Positions 18,113-26,019 of a stretch of DNA of 64,000 bases are shown one piece after another (the first letter of the stretch is position 1; each line of letters starts with the position of its first letter). The translations under genes were made by a program, and so were the position numbers. Below the pieces are notes generated by a model that did not search any database, was not told where the DNA came from, and saw nothing but the letters and a program-made list of their open reading frames with translations. Origin of the DNA: Cryobacterium sp. N22 (GTDB lineage Bacteria > Actinomycetota > Actinomycetes > Actinomycetales > Microbacteriaceae); the NCBI RefSeq assembly GCF_002929555.1, contig NZ_PJJP01000038.1, positions 249,809 through 313,808 of the forward strand, in the 5' to 3' direction.

Positions 18113-18957
18113 TTGGTGGTCACGCCGATGTCGGCCAGCAGCCCGGCGAAGGCGCGCCCGGCCTCGCCGAATGCCGTGGGGCCGGAGAAGCCACCGAGTT
18201 CGTGCTGGGTGGCCAGGTGCGGTTCGAGGGAGGCGTAGCCGGTGTAGCCGTCGTCGCGGAGCGCCGTGAGGGTTTCGCGCAGTTCGCCGTCCCCCTGGCC
18301 GGCCGGAACGACAGCGCCGGTGGCGGCCACCGCATCCTTCACCTGCAGGTAGTCCAGGTACGGACGCAGCATGGCGTAGCCGTCGGTGAACGGTTTGACC
18401 CCGACCTGCACGAAGTTGGCGTTGTCCCAGGCCAGGCGGAGGGCGGGCGAGCCGACACTCTCCACCAGATCGAGCACGCGCTCGGGGGTGTCGCCGTAGA
18501 TGTCCTTCTCGTTCTCGTGCAGAAGAACAACACCTTCCTTTTCGGCGAGGTCGGCGAGCAGGCGCATCCGGGTCATCACGTCGTCGCGGATGCTCTCGAC
18601 GGGCACGCCGGCAGCGCGGAAGAAGGAGAAGACCCGGATGTTCGGGGTCTGCAGAGCGTGGGCGACGCGGATGATGCGACGCAGCCTGGCGACCTCGAGA
18701 TCCGCGTCGAGCGCGACGTCGACCTTGCCGATCGGTGAGGCGACGGCGGAGACCGCCATGCCTTCGCGGGTGAGCAGGGCGGCGAGAGTGTTCAGCTGCT
18801 CGTCGTCGAGGTCGACGACGTTGGTGCCCCAGGCGCTACGCACCTCGATGTGGCTGGCGCCCAGGGCCTTGAGCACGGCGATCTGCACGGCCGGGTCTGG
18901 GTCGATCTCGTCGCCGAAGCCGGACAGGGTCCACGCTACAGATTGCAGTTTTGACAC
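18109..18957 (-). CDS. Sugar phosphate isomerase/epimerase family TIM-barrel protein
   Basis: A 282-aa xylose-isomerase-like barrel (AP endonuclease 2 superfamily). Likely metal or substrate residues are in LLHENEKDIYGD (about 145-156), AWDNAN (about 176-181) and LQVKDAV (about 204-210). The family contains isomerases, epimerases and the eliminases/hydratases of 3-keto-glycoside pathways. It heads an operon with two Gfo/Idh/MocA oxidoreductases. A palindromic LacI-type operator (19050-19067) separates it from the divergent GH3 gene; on the minus strand TTGCCA inside the operator and TAGAGT 18 bases later could form its promoter. Confidence 0.85.
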   Translation of the reverse strand: MSKLQSVAWTLSGFGDEIDPDPAVQIAVLKALGASHIEVRSAWGTNVVDLDDEQLNTLAALLTREGMAVSAVASPIGKVDVALDADLEVARLRRIIRVAHALQTPNIRVFSFFRAAGVPVESIRDDVMTRMRLLADLAEKEGVVLLHENEKDIYGDTPERVLDLVESVGSPALRLAWDNANFVQVGVKPFTDGYAMLRPYLDYLQVKDAVAATGAVVPAGQGDGELRETLTALRDDGYTGYASLEPHLATQHELGGFSGPTAFGEAGRAFAGLLADIGVTTK

Positions 18958-19049
18958 GATGAGATGGCCTCCGTCGTAATTCGCTTCGTTGGGAACTCCA
19001 CGACCCTCCGGTCGCGGTGTCAGCCCACTCTATGCTGAGCTCCCCCGAT

Positions 19050-19067
19050 TTGGCAACCGGTTGACAA
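19050..19067. promoter_or_regulatory. LacI-type operator between divergent TIM-barrel/oxidoreductase operon and GH3 gene
   Basis: TTGGCAACCGGTTGACAA is an 18-bp palindrome with one mismatched pair, the reverse-complement counterpart of the uxaC operator (TTGTCAACCGGTTGCCAA). It can control both directions. Confidence 0.78.
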
Positions 19068-19152
19068 GACCGGGCGGGATAGTGTGACATAGACCCTGAG
19101 GCACCTCCCCCGCGCCTTACCCCCAGCTCGTTTTCACACACAAGGATGTGGC

Positions 19153-20889
19153 ATGGTCGACCTCAGCGCGAAGCCGTTCAATCTCGATTCCGACGCGATC
19201 GCGTGGGTGCACTCCACCATTGCGACCCTGAACCCTGATGAGAAGATCGGCCAGCTCTTCATCAACCTCAACACCAACTTCGCCCCGGAATACCTCGATG
19301 GCGTGCTGGACAGGTACCACGTGGGCGGCATGCGCTACATGGGGTCGGACTCCGCCTCCGTGCAGGAGCACATCCGGCACGTGCAGTCCAGGTCGAAGGT
19401 TCCGCTGCTGGTCGCGTCCAACCCCGAGATGGGCGGTTTCGGCAGCATCGACGACGGCACCCTGGTGTCCACGCACCTGCAGGCCGGCTCGCACCCGGAC
19501 GCCTCGATCGCCCGCGACATGGGCCGGGTCGGCGGTGCCGAGACCGCGGCGCTCGGCTGCAACTGGGCCTTCGCGCCGATCGTGGACATCCACTACAACT
19601 GGCGCAACACCGTGATCAGCACCCGGGCCTTCGGCAACACCCCCGAGATCGTGATCGAACGGGCCAAGGCGTACTTCGACGGTCTGTCCGAATCCAACAT
19701 GGTCGCCGCGATGAAGCACTTCCCCGGCGATGGCATCGACGAGCGCGACCAGCACGTGGTGACCAGCTACAACACCCTCGGTGTCGACGAGTGGGACGCC
19801 AGCTACGGCCGGGTCTACCGCGAGCTGATCGACTACGGCGTGCAGTCCATCATGATCGGCCACATCGGCGCCCCCGAGCTGAGCCGCAAGTTCCGCCCCG
19901 GCATCACGGATGCCGAGATCCTGCCGGCCACCCTCGCCCCCGAGCTGCTGCAGGATCTGCTCCGCGGCGAGCTGGGCTTCAACGGCCTGATCCTCACGGA
20001 TGCCTCGATGATGGTCGGGATGACCCAGGCGATGCCTCGCCGCGATGCCGTGCCCGCCGCGGTGGCCGCCGGCTGCGATATGTTCCTCTTCTTCCGCGAC
20101 CCCGCCGAGGACACCGAGTACATGCGCGAGGGCATCCGCACCGGGGTGATCACCCCGGAGCGCCTGCAGGAGGCGCTCGAGCGCATCCTGGGACTGAAGG
20201 CTTCGCTCGGACTGCACACCATCCCCCGCGACGAACTGGTTCCGGGCCCGGCGGCGCTCGACGTGATCGGCTCCCCCGCTCACCACGCCGTCGCCGCCGC
20301 GATCGCGGACAAGACCGTCACCCTGGTCAAGGACACCCAGGGCAACCTGCCGTTGCGGCCCGAAACGCACCGGCGCATCCGCCTGTACGGCGTCTCGGGG
20401 GCGGCTGACTTCACCGGCACCGACCCCAACTCCTACCTGCAGATCGCCCGCGACGAACTGGAACAGGCCGGCTTCGAGGTGCACGTGTTCAAGGACGCCG
20501 CACAGCGCAAGGCCGAGGGTGAAGAGCACGTGTACTTCCACACCGTGATGGCCGAAGAGGCCAACGGGCAGTACGCCGACAAGTACGACGCGGCCATCAT
20601 CTTCGCCAACGTCGCCGGTTTCGCCCAGGAGGCCAGCGTGCGCATCAAGTGGTCGACCCCGATGGCGTCCGAGATCCCCTGGTACGTCACCGAGGTGCCC
20701 ACGGTTTTCGTGTCGCTGAATCAGCCCAACCACCTGATCGACGTGCCCATGGTCAAGACCGTGGTGCACGCGCACAATCCCAGCCGGGAGGCGATCCACG
20801 CCGCGGTGCAGAAGATCATCGGCGCCTCCGAGTTCCAGGGCACCTTCAACGAGAACGTCTGGTGCGACACCTGGGGCACCCGCCTCTAG
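19153..20889 (+). CDS. Glycoside hydrolase family 3 protein
   Basis: A 578-aa GH3 enzyme without a signal peptide, so probably cytoplasmic. The N-terminal barrel has KIGQLF, KHFPGDG (188-194) with a following D-x-x-H (D199-H201 region) as in NagZ-type GH3 proteins, and LILTDASMM, whose D283 is the expected nucleophile. The C-terminal part resembles the second GH3 domain. The KHFPGxG motif is typical of the beta-N-acetylhexosaminidase branch, but related enzymes act as beta-glucosidases or phosphorylases. It shares the 19.05 kb operator with the divergent oxidoreductase operon, so it probably cleaves an imported glycoside. Confidence 0.85.
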   Translation: MVDLSAKPFNLDSDAIAWVHSTIATLNPDEKIGQLFINLNTNFAPEYLDGVLDRYHVGGMRYMGSDSASVQEHIRHVQSRSKVPLLVASNPEMGGFGSIDDGTLVSTHLQAGSHPDASIARDMGRVGGAETAALGCNWAFAPIVDIHYNWRNTVISTRAFGNTPEIVIERAKAYFDGLSESNMVAAMKHFPGDGIDERDQHVVTSYNTLGVDEWDASYGRVYRELIDYGVQSIMIGHIGAPELSRKFRPGITDAEILPATLAPELLQDLLRGELGFNGLILTDASMMVGMTQAMPRRDAVPAAVAAGCDMFLFFRDPAEDTEYMREGIRTGVITPERLQEALERILGLKASLGLHTIPRDELVPGPAALDVIGSPAHHAVAAAIADKTVTLVKDTQGNLPLRPETHRRIRLYGVSGAADFTGTDPNSYLQIARDELEQAGFEVHVFKDAAQRKAEGEEHVYFHTVMAEEANGQYADKYDAAIIFANVAGFAQEASVRIKWSTPMASEIPWYVTEVPTVFVSLNQPNHLIDVPMVKTVVHAHNPSREAIHAAVQKIIGASEFQGTFNENVWCDTWGTRL

Positions 20890-20900
20890 CCCCGACTTTT

Positions 20901-20932
20901 CTCGCCCGCTCGCCCCCTCGCCCGCTCGCCCC
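20901..20932. repeat. Two tandem 16-bp C-rich repeats
   Basis: CTCGCCCGCTCGCCCC occurs twice head to tail (20901-20916 and 20917-20932), just after the GH3 stop. It is low-complexity and its function is unknown. Confidence 0.7.
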
Positions 20933-20962
20933 CGCCCATCCGCCTCACCCGCACCATCCGCC

Positions 20963-21045
20963 GGCAACTGTTGCCCGTGCGGACAACTGCACCCGGCACA
21001 CCGGGACCAGTTGTCCGTAGCGGGAACAGTTGTTCCGCACAACTG
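20963..21045 (+). promoter_or_regulatory. Cluster of five CAACTG-core inverted and direct repeats upstream of TIM-barrel gene
   Basis: CAACTG occurs at 20965, 20984 and 21040, and its complement CAGTTG at 21008 and 21028. GGCAAC-T-GTTGCC (20963-20975) and GGAACA-GT-TGTTCC (21023-21036) are perfect dyads. GGACAACTG (20981-20989) pairs with CAGTTGTCC (21008-21016) around a CCCGG-CACA-CCGGG inner stem. The last copy abuts the AAGGAG ribosome-binding site of the gene at 21062. This looks like a multi-site operator distinct from the LacI palindrome, or a structured leader. Confidence 0.6.
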
Positions 21046-21061
21046 AAGGAGTTCGACAGTC

Positions 21062-21919
21062 ATGGCCACAATCGGCGTTCAAGCAATGATGCTCAAGGAC
21101 AATTTCGCGAAGGACGGCCCTTTCGAGACCCTCCGCCAGGTGAGCGAGATCGGCTATCACGCCGTCGAAATCTCGCAGATCCCGATGACGCCGGAGAATG
21201 TGGCCGAACTCGTCAGGGCCCGCGACGAACTGGGCATGGACATCGCCTCCCTGTCCGCGGGGCTGAAGCCGGCCCCGATGGGCGGCGAATCCCTCACCGG
21301 AGACTTCGACAAGATCGTGGCGGACGCGAAGACCCTCGACTCCTCCATGATCCGCATGGGCATGCTGCCGTTCGACGCGATGGCGTCGCTCGATGCCGTT
21401 CTCGAGTTCTGTGACGCGAGCAACGAGATGGCCGCCCGCCTGCAGGACCACGGCATCTCGCTGTATTACCACAACCACCACATCGAGTTCGCGAAGTACG
21501 ATGGCAAATTCCTGCTCGACATCATCGCCGACCGCGCCCCGCTGATGGGCCTCGAGGTGGACGTGCACTGGGTGCAGCGCGGCGGACTCGACCCGGTCAC
21601 CACCCTGAAGAAGTACAGCGACCGCGTCGCCATGGTGCACCTCAAGGACTACCGAATCGGCCAGATCGCCCCCGAGGGCTTCGATGCGCTGACCAAGGGT
21701 GATTTCCCGGCGTTCATGGCCGCGTTCAAGGATGTCGTGCGGTTCGCCGAGGTCGGCGAGGGCAACCTGGACTTCCCCGCGATCATCGATGCCAGCGAGG
21801 AGATCGGTGCGCGCTACCTGCTCGTGGAGCAGGACGAGCAGTACGGGCGCACGCCGTTGGAGTGCCTGCAGACCTCCTACGACAACCTCGTCGCGCTCGG
21901 CTACGGGCACCTCTTCTAA
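21062..21919 (+). CDS. Sugar phosphate isomerase/epimerase family TIM-barrel protein
   Basis: A 285-aa xylose-isomerase-like barrel of a different subgroup from the one at 18109. Metal-site motifs are clear: AVEISQ (E36 region), YYHNHHIEF (H137, E142), GLEVDVHWVQRGG (D167, H169) and MVHLKDY (H193, K195, D196). AAGGAG lies 11 nt before the ATG. The closest functional analogues are inositol/keto-sugar isomerases, dehydratases and 3-keto-glycoside eliminases. With the two Gfo/Idh/MocA enzymes and the other barrel it could complete a four-step keto-glycoside route. Its promoter carries its own CAACTG repeat cluster rather than the LacI palindrome. Confidence 0.87.
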   Translation: MATIGVQAMMLKDNFAKDGPFETLRQVSEIGYHAVEISQIPMTPENVAELVRARDELGMDIASLSAGLKPAPMGGESLTGDFDKIVADAKTLDSSMIRMGMLPFDAMASLDAVLEFCDASNEMAARLQDHGISLYYHNHHIEFAKYDGKFLLDIIADRAPLMGLEVDVHWVQRGGLDPVTTLKKYSDRVAMVHLKDYRIGQIAPEGFDALTKGDFPAFMAAFKDVVRFAEVGEGNLDFPAIIDASEEIGARYLLVEQDEQYGRTPLECLQTSYDNLVALGYGHLF

Positions 21920-21936
21920 CCCGCGCCCCCCTCGCC

Positions 21937-21955
21937 GGTCGAGCTTGTCGAGACC
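21937..21955. repeat. Dispersed palindromic intergenic repeat (GGTCGAGCTTGTCGAGACC)
   Basis: A 19-bp imperfect palindrome following the TIM-barrel gene. From memory, near-identical elements are scattered in intergenic regions of many Microbacteriaceae genomes. Only this full copy was noticed here; GGTCTCGACA near 15632 may be a partial copy. It could serve as a weak bidirectional terminator between the convergent genes. Confidence 0.55.
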
Positions 21956-21976
21956 CCGTGACGTGCTTGCGCGTCG

Positions 21977-22855
21977 TCACCGCGGCAGCCGAGATGGTGT
22001 CCCGGCGAGCGGGGTTGATCGCTTCTCGAACACCCACAGGCCGTTCGTAGCCGGGAACCACGGTCGGTCGTCGCTCGTGACTCTGAGGTGGGAGAGGGCG
22101 TCGACGTATCCCTGTTGGGTAACCGTCTCGCTGTGTACGAGATCGAAGCCCAGGTCAGCTGCGAACCGGCTGTACCCGCCAAGGGTGAAGAGCTGATAAC
22201 GCTCCAGGGCTTCCCGCGGGAAGGTCTCGATGCCCCAGGTGAGCGTGAACATGAACTCGGCGACGGCATGCCGGCTACCGGTAAGCTTCCGCCCGCGCAG
22301 GTGCAGCGCCCGCAGCCGTTGGTGGGGGCTGCGCCGCAGGTAGTCGTGGAACGCCTCGATGTCGTCGGTCGACAGGCCATCCACGACCGCCGGCTCCATG
22401 GGCCGGTCCGGCATAACACCGTCGCGGATGATCAGCCGGCCCCGGTCGCGCAGGCTCTCGCGGAACCGGGCCACAGTGAGTGCCAGCGCGTCGTACCCGC
22501 GCAGGAAAGGTGTGGCGTTCGGCGACGTTCCGTAGGAGTACACCTCGTGCAGCAGGGCGCTCACGACGATGGTGTCGAACGGCTCGTCGAAGAGCTGCGG
22601 CACCTGCTCGGCGTAGCCGCGTCGTACCTCGTGCAGCACCCCGAGCGCGGTCAGCCGGGTGATGGCGTCCGGTGCGGCGTCCAGGGCGGATGTCCGGAAG
22701 CCGGCGCCCGCGATCGCGGCGGTGAGTTCGCCACCGCCGGCGCCGACATCCAGCACCCGTGGTCCGCGCAGATGCGGCAGCACCATCCGCGCCTTGTCGC
22801 CGAGCGCGGAGCCCATCCGGTCGAAATAGCGAGGCTCCAGCGCAATTGTCGGCAT
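21977..22855 (-). CDS. Class I SAM-dependent methyltransferase
   Basis: A 292-aa protein with the SAM-binding motif I VLDVGAGGGE (34-43), an acidic post-II region (SALDAAPDA) and IVVSALLHEVYSYG as motif IV-like. Beyond the core, a long C-terminal region (RSPHQRLRALHLRGRKL; YQLFTLGGYSRFAADLGFDLVHSETVTQQGYVDAL) has no substrate signature that I recognise. The ATG at 22855 is chosen because it begins the recognisable domain; the upstream open frame is a shadow of the MBL gene. It stands alone between convergent and co-directional genes. Confidence 0.75.
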   Translation of the reverse strand: MPTIALEPRYFDRMGSALGDKARMVLPHLRGPRVLDVGAGGGELTAAIAGAGFRTSALDAAPDAITRLTALGVLHEVRRGYAEQVPQLFDEPFDTIVVSALLHEVYSYGTSPNATPFLRGYDALALTVARFRESLRDRGRLIIRDGVMPDRPMEPAVVDGLSTDDIEAFHDYLRRSPHQRLRALHLRGRKLTGSRHAVAEFMFTLTWGIETFPREALERYQLFTLGGYSRFAADLGFDLVHSETVTQQGYVDALSHLRVTSDDRPWFPATNGLWVFEKRSTPLAGTPSRLPR

Positions 22856-22983
22856 GGGTATGCGTGCTCCTCGCGGGCAGTGGTCGGGAAGGCTCAAGGT
22901 TAGCGAAAACGACGGGTCCACGTCTGGTTCCGGCGCCGAGGCCGGCTCACCATCTGCCGCGCGAACGCGGTAAGGAATGCGAC

Positions 22984-23820
22984 TCAGCTGCCCAGCTGGG
23001 CGCTGCCCTGGGCAAAGGCCGATACCAGCATGGACTTCGGCCAGAGCGTGAAGAGAGGGTGGTCGCCGGGGAGTTCGTCCAGCGACGTGCGCGCGGCCGC
23101 ACACGAGCGGATGGTGTCGGCCACCTTCTGCAGGGATTCCATCTGGCGCGCGACGAAGTCCCGGCCTACCACCGCCCCGTGACCCGGCACGATGACGTCT
23201 CCCGGCTGGATCTCCCGCAACAGGCCCTCGAGCACGGTGGGCCAGCCCAGCGGGAAGCTGCCGGAGCCGAACATGGGCGGGCCGGACTCCTCGATGACGT
23301 CGCCGAGCAGCCACACCCGGCCATCCGGGATGAAGACCGCCAGGTCGGTGTCGGTGTGGCCGGGGTCGAGCGGAATCAGCACGATCGTGCGCCCACCGAC
23401 CACCATGGTGTGGACGGTGTGCACCAGCACGCCGGGCGGGGTGAGCACAACGTCCGCCCACCGTTTGTCCGGTTCACGGTTGGGGTCGGCCTGTTGAGCG
23501 GCGAGCCTCGGAGCCTCGTATTCGGCGAAGTGCACGGGAATGAGGTGGTGGCCGTAGATCAGGACCGACGGGAGAGCCGCAAACGATTGGTTCCCGAAGG
23601 TGTGGTCGTAGTGCGCGTGGGTGTTCACCACCGCGACGATCGGCAGGTCGAACCGACGGGCGATATCGCGGATGACCTCGTCGGCCTCGGCCGGGTTGTT
23701 GCGCGTATCGACGACCGTGAGACCGGTGGGCCCGACCACCACGACCACGGAGACATCCATCGGGTCGTAGCGCCGTTGGAAGACGCCAGAACCTACCTCG
23801 AGCCAGCCGGATTCGGTCAT
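22984..23820 (-). CDS. MBL-fold metallo-hydrolase
   Basis: A 278-aa metallo-beta-lactamase-fold protein. The zinc motif THAHYDH (H68, H70, D72, H73) is intact, followed by LDPGHTDTDLAVF (third zinc histidine), WLLGDVIEES (bridging Asp) and VPGHGAVVG. The substrate cannot be inferred; relatives include lactonases, glyoxalase II and beta-lactamase-like hydrolases. The ATG overlaps the stop of the upstream flavin-binding protein by four bases, so the two form an operon. Confidence 0.85.
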   Translation of the reverse strand: MTESGWLEVGSGVFQRRYDPMDVSVVVVVGPTGLTVVDTRNNPAEADEVIRDIARRFDLPIVAVVNTHAHYDHTFGNQSFAALPSVLIYGHHLIPVHFAEYEAPRLAAQQADPNREPDKRWADVVLTPPGVLVHTVHTMVVGGRTIVLIPLDPGHTDTDLAVFIPDGRVWLLGDVIEESGPPMFGSGSFPLGWPTVLEGLLREIQPGDVIVPGHGAVVGRDFVARQMESLQKVADTIRSCAAARTSLDELPGDHPLFTLWPKSMLVSAFAQGSAQLGS

Positions 23821-24404
23821 TGCTCGGGGCTAGTCCGATTGAGCGTCGACCAGGCCTCGTCGAGGGGGAACCCGGGCAGGCCGTCTATGCTTCGTGCGTT
23901 GCGCTCGGCCCGATACTGTTCCATGCCGTCCGCGCCCTTCTTCTCGGCCTGCAAGCGGATAAGGTCACGCTCGCCAGTCATCTCCATAATGGGGACGCCC
24001 CAGCCGCAGGAGTCGCTGATGCGGGTCACGTCTACGGTGATGACCGCTCGGGTGCTTGGGTGCTCGGGGTGCAGCGCAACCACTTCGTTGAACGTCTGCT
24101 CTCCAGGGAGTGACACTGAGCCGCGGCCGTGCAGGCGGACGATGCGGGGCCGGTTGCCGAACGAGTTGAACATGAGGCACACGCGACCGTTCTCTCGTAT
24201 GTGCGCGATGGTTTCCACGCCGCTGCCGGTGTAGTCGACCCAGGCGACTCGGTGGGGACCGAGGACGGAGAAGGAGTCGTGGCCGCGAGGTGACATGTTC
24301 ACGTGCCCGTCTGCTCCGAGGGGTGCGGTCGCGACGAACCACATCGGCTGCTCCTCGATCCACGATCGCAGGTTCTGGTCGATTGCATCGAAGATCTTGG
24401 CCAT
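23817..24404 (-). CDS. Pyridoxamine 5'-phosphate oxidase-like FMN-binding split-barrel protein
   Basis: A 195-aa protein of the PNPOx-like split-barrel superfamily. It has PMWFVATAPLGADGHVNMSPRGHDSF, the strand pair that builds the flavin pocket, then WVDYTGSGVETIAHIRENGRVCLMF. The GVP segment near residue 140 recalls the DUF3291/YhbP-like branch. The precise flavin reaction is unknown. It overlaps the MBL hydrolase by four bases and lies nine bases after the GH32 gene, where base composition starts to fall towards that of the fructan cluster. Confidence 0.75.
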   Translation of the reverse strand: MAKIFDAIDQNLRSWIEEQPMWFVATAPLGADGHVNMSPRGHDSFSVLGPHRVAWVDYTGSGVETIAHIRENGRVCLMFNSFGNRPRIVRLHGRGSVSLPGEQTFNEVVALHPEHPSTRAVITVDVTRISDSCGWGVPIMEMTGERDLIRLQAEKKGADGMEQYRAERNARSIDGLPGFPLDEAWSTLNRTSPEQ

Positions 24405-24413
24405 GGTCAGAGT

Positions 24414-25973
24414 TTAGATCGCGTTGGGATCGGCACTTTCGAGATTGTGAATCACGAGCGATTCCACGGATCCTGTGCCGTTGTGGGCGTACAGTGCGAC
24501 TTCGCAGCTCGAAGGCTTCGGAAAAATCTGGTCGGTAATTGTGATGATGCCGCCCTGTGCGAAGACCTCGACAGACGAGCGGTCAACATAGATTCGGAGT
24601 CGAAGTGCGCCGTCGATGAGCTCGACGGGCGCAGTCTCGACGGAGGCGAAGCTGTGGTGAAAGTCCACATATCCGGATTTCACCCGGTTCACGACGAGAC
24701 AGCGGCTGAAGGAGTTGTACCCGATGAACGTGCCTTCATCCTGACCCCCGCGTACAACCAGTCCGATTTCGTCGGCGGTCCCCGGCCTGAGTTCCGCATC
24801 GATCTTGAGAACCTGGCCCCAGGCTTCGTCCGGGAGCAGTTCGGTTCCCCTGTCGATGGTCTTCCGGCCTATTGCGTAGCTTGCGGACACTAGCCGATCA
24901 GTAGGTTCGACGGCTTCCTGTACAAGTCGGGGCTCTCCCTCAATAGTGGCGAGCGTGACATGGCGGGGAAGTGACATTGCGCTCTTCCAGGGGCTCGTGG
25001 GGATGTCATTGGCATAGTCCCAGTTGTTCATCCAGGCGATCATGATCCGCTTGGCCCCGGGCACATCGCTGAAAGACACCGCGGCATAGTAGTCACGGCC
25101 CCAGTCAAGCCAGGAGTACTCCCTCAGGCTCAGCGCCTGCCCATCCTCGGAGATCGTGTTTTCGGACGTGAACGTGGTTCCGTCGAAGGTTCCGACGAAG
25201 TATTGGCCACCTGATCCACCGGCTACGCCGCCTGGGTTCACACTGACGATGAGGACCCATTTGAGTTGGTCCGTCCGCCCGTCCAGCGGGAGGGGGAATA
25301 AGTCGGGGCACTCCCATTCGCCGTCGTTCGCATTCGCCGGACCGAAACTACTGAGGTAAGTCCAGTCCTTAAGGTTGGCCGATTTGTAGAGAACAACCAA
25401 GTGGTCTTGGGCTTCGACGGCAACCATTACCCAGTACGCCTCGGATGGCCCGTTGAAGCGGAACACTTTGGGGTCACGGAACTCGGCGGACTCCCGGTTC
25501 AGGACCGGGTTTCCTTCGTGCTTTGTCCAGGTGAAGCCGTCGTCGAGGCTGTAGGCCAGCGACTGCGCCTGGAGTCCAGCGAACGCGGAGAGCTCCGTGA
25601 AGGCGCTGGTGTAGATAGCAACCAGCGGCGGTGTAAGGGTTGATCCGAAACCGCTTGTGTTCTCCAGGTCGGCGACGATGCTGCCGGAGAAAATGTCCTC
25701 GTAAACGTCACCGGCGATGGCCAGCGGGTGCTCGGTCCAGGTGGCCAGGTCCGGGGATGAAGCATGACCCCAAGACATGTTGCCCCAAACATTGCCATCA
25801 GGGTTGTATTGGTAAAACAGATGATAGAGACCCTTGTAGTGCACCAGACCGTTGGGGTCGTTCAACCAGTTCCTCTCCGCGGTGTAATGAATTGCTGGTC
25901 GATACGCTGCACGATCTCGGTCTGCGTCCGCGGCGACACCGTTCACCCTGTCGGATGCTGTTGTTGAGGTCAT
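24414..25973 (-). CDS. Glycoside hydrolase family 32 beta-fructosidase (intracellular)
   Basis: A 519-aa GH32 enzyme. The catalytic triad is visible: nucleophile D39 in NWLNDPNG (35-42), transition-state stabiliser in FRDPKVF (166-168) and acid/base E221 in WECPDLF. The C-terminal beta-sandwich carries the GH32C motif LRIYVDRSSVEVF. There is no signal peptide, so it acts in the cytoplasm on imported sucrose, inulobiose or fructo-oligosaccharide. It follows a LacI gene and ABC importer on the same strand. The Shine-Dalgarno-like AGGAG is rather far (12 nt) from the ATG. Base composition is lower in GC than the flanks. Confidence 0.92.
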   Translation of the reverse strand: MTSTTASDRVNGVAADADRDRAAYRPAIHYTAERNWLNDPNGLVHYKGLYHLFYQYNPDGNVWGNMSWGHASSPDLATWTEHPLAIAGDVYEDIFSGSIVADLENTSGFGSTLTPPLVAIYTSAFTELSAFAGLQAQSLAYSLDDGFTWTKHEGNPVLNRESAEFRDPKVFRFNGPSEAYWVMVAVEAQDHLVVLYKSANLKDWTYLSSFGPANANDGEWECPDLFPLPLDGRTDQLKWVLIVSVNPGGVAGGSGGQYFVGTFDGTTFTSENTISEDGQALSLREYSWLDWGRDYYAAVSFSDVPGAKRIMIAWMNNWDYANDIPTSPWKSAMSLPRHVTLATIEGEPRLVQEAVEPTDRLVSASYAIGRKTIDRGTELLPDEAWGQVLKIDAELRPGTADEIGLVVRGGQDEGTFIGYNSFSRCLVVNRVKSGYVDFHHSFASVETAPVELIDGALRLRIYVDRSSVEVFAQGGIITITDQIFPKPSSCEVALYAHNGTGSVESLVIHNLESADPNAI

Positions 25974-26019
25974 GGTCGGTCTGGTCTCCTATCGGGGTGC
26001 GTCACTTGGGAGCTCAAGG

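Noticed and set aside
20898..20940. C-rich tandem tract after the GH3 gene as a terminator
   Set aside because: It has no self-complementarity, so it is listed only as a repeat.
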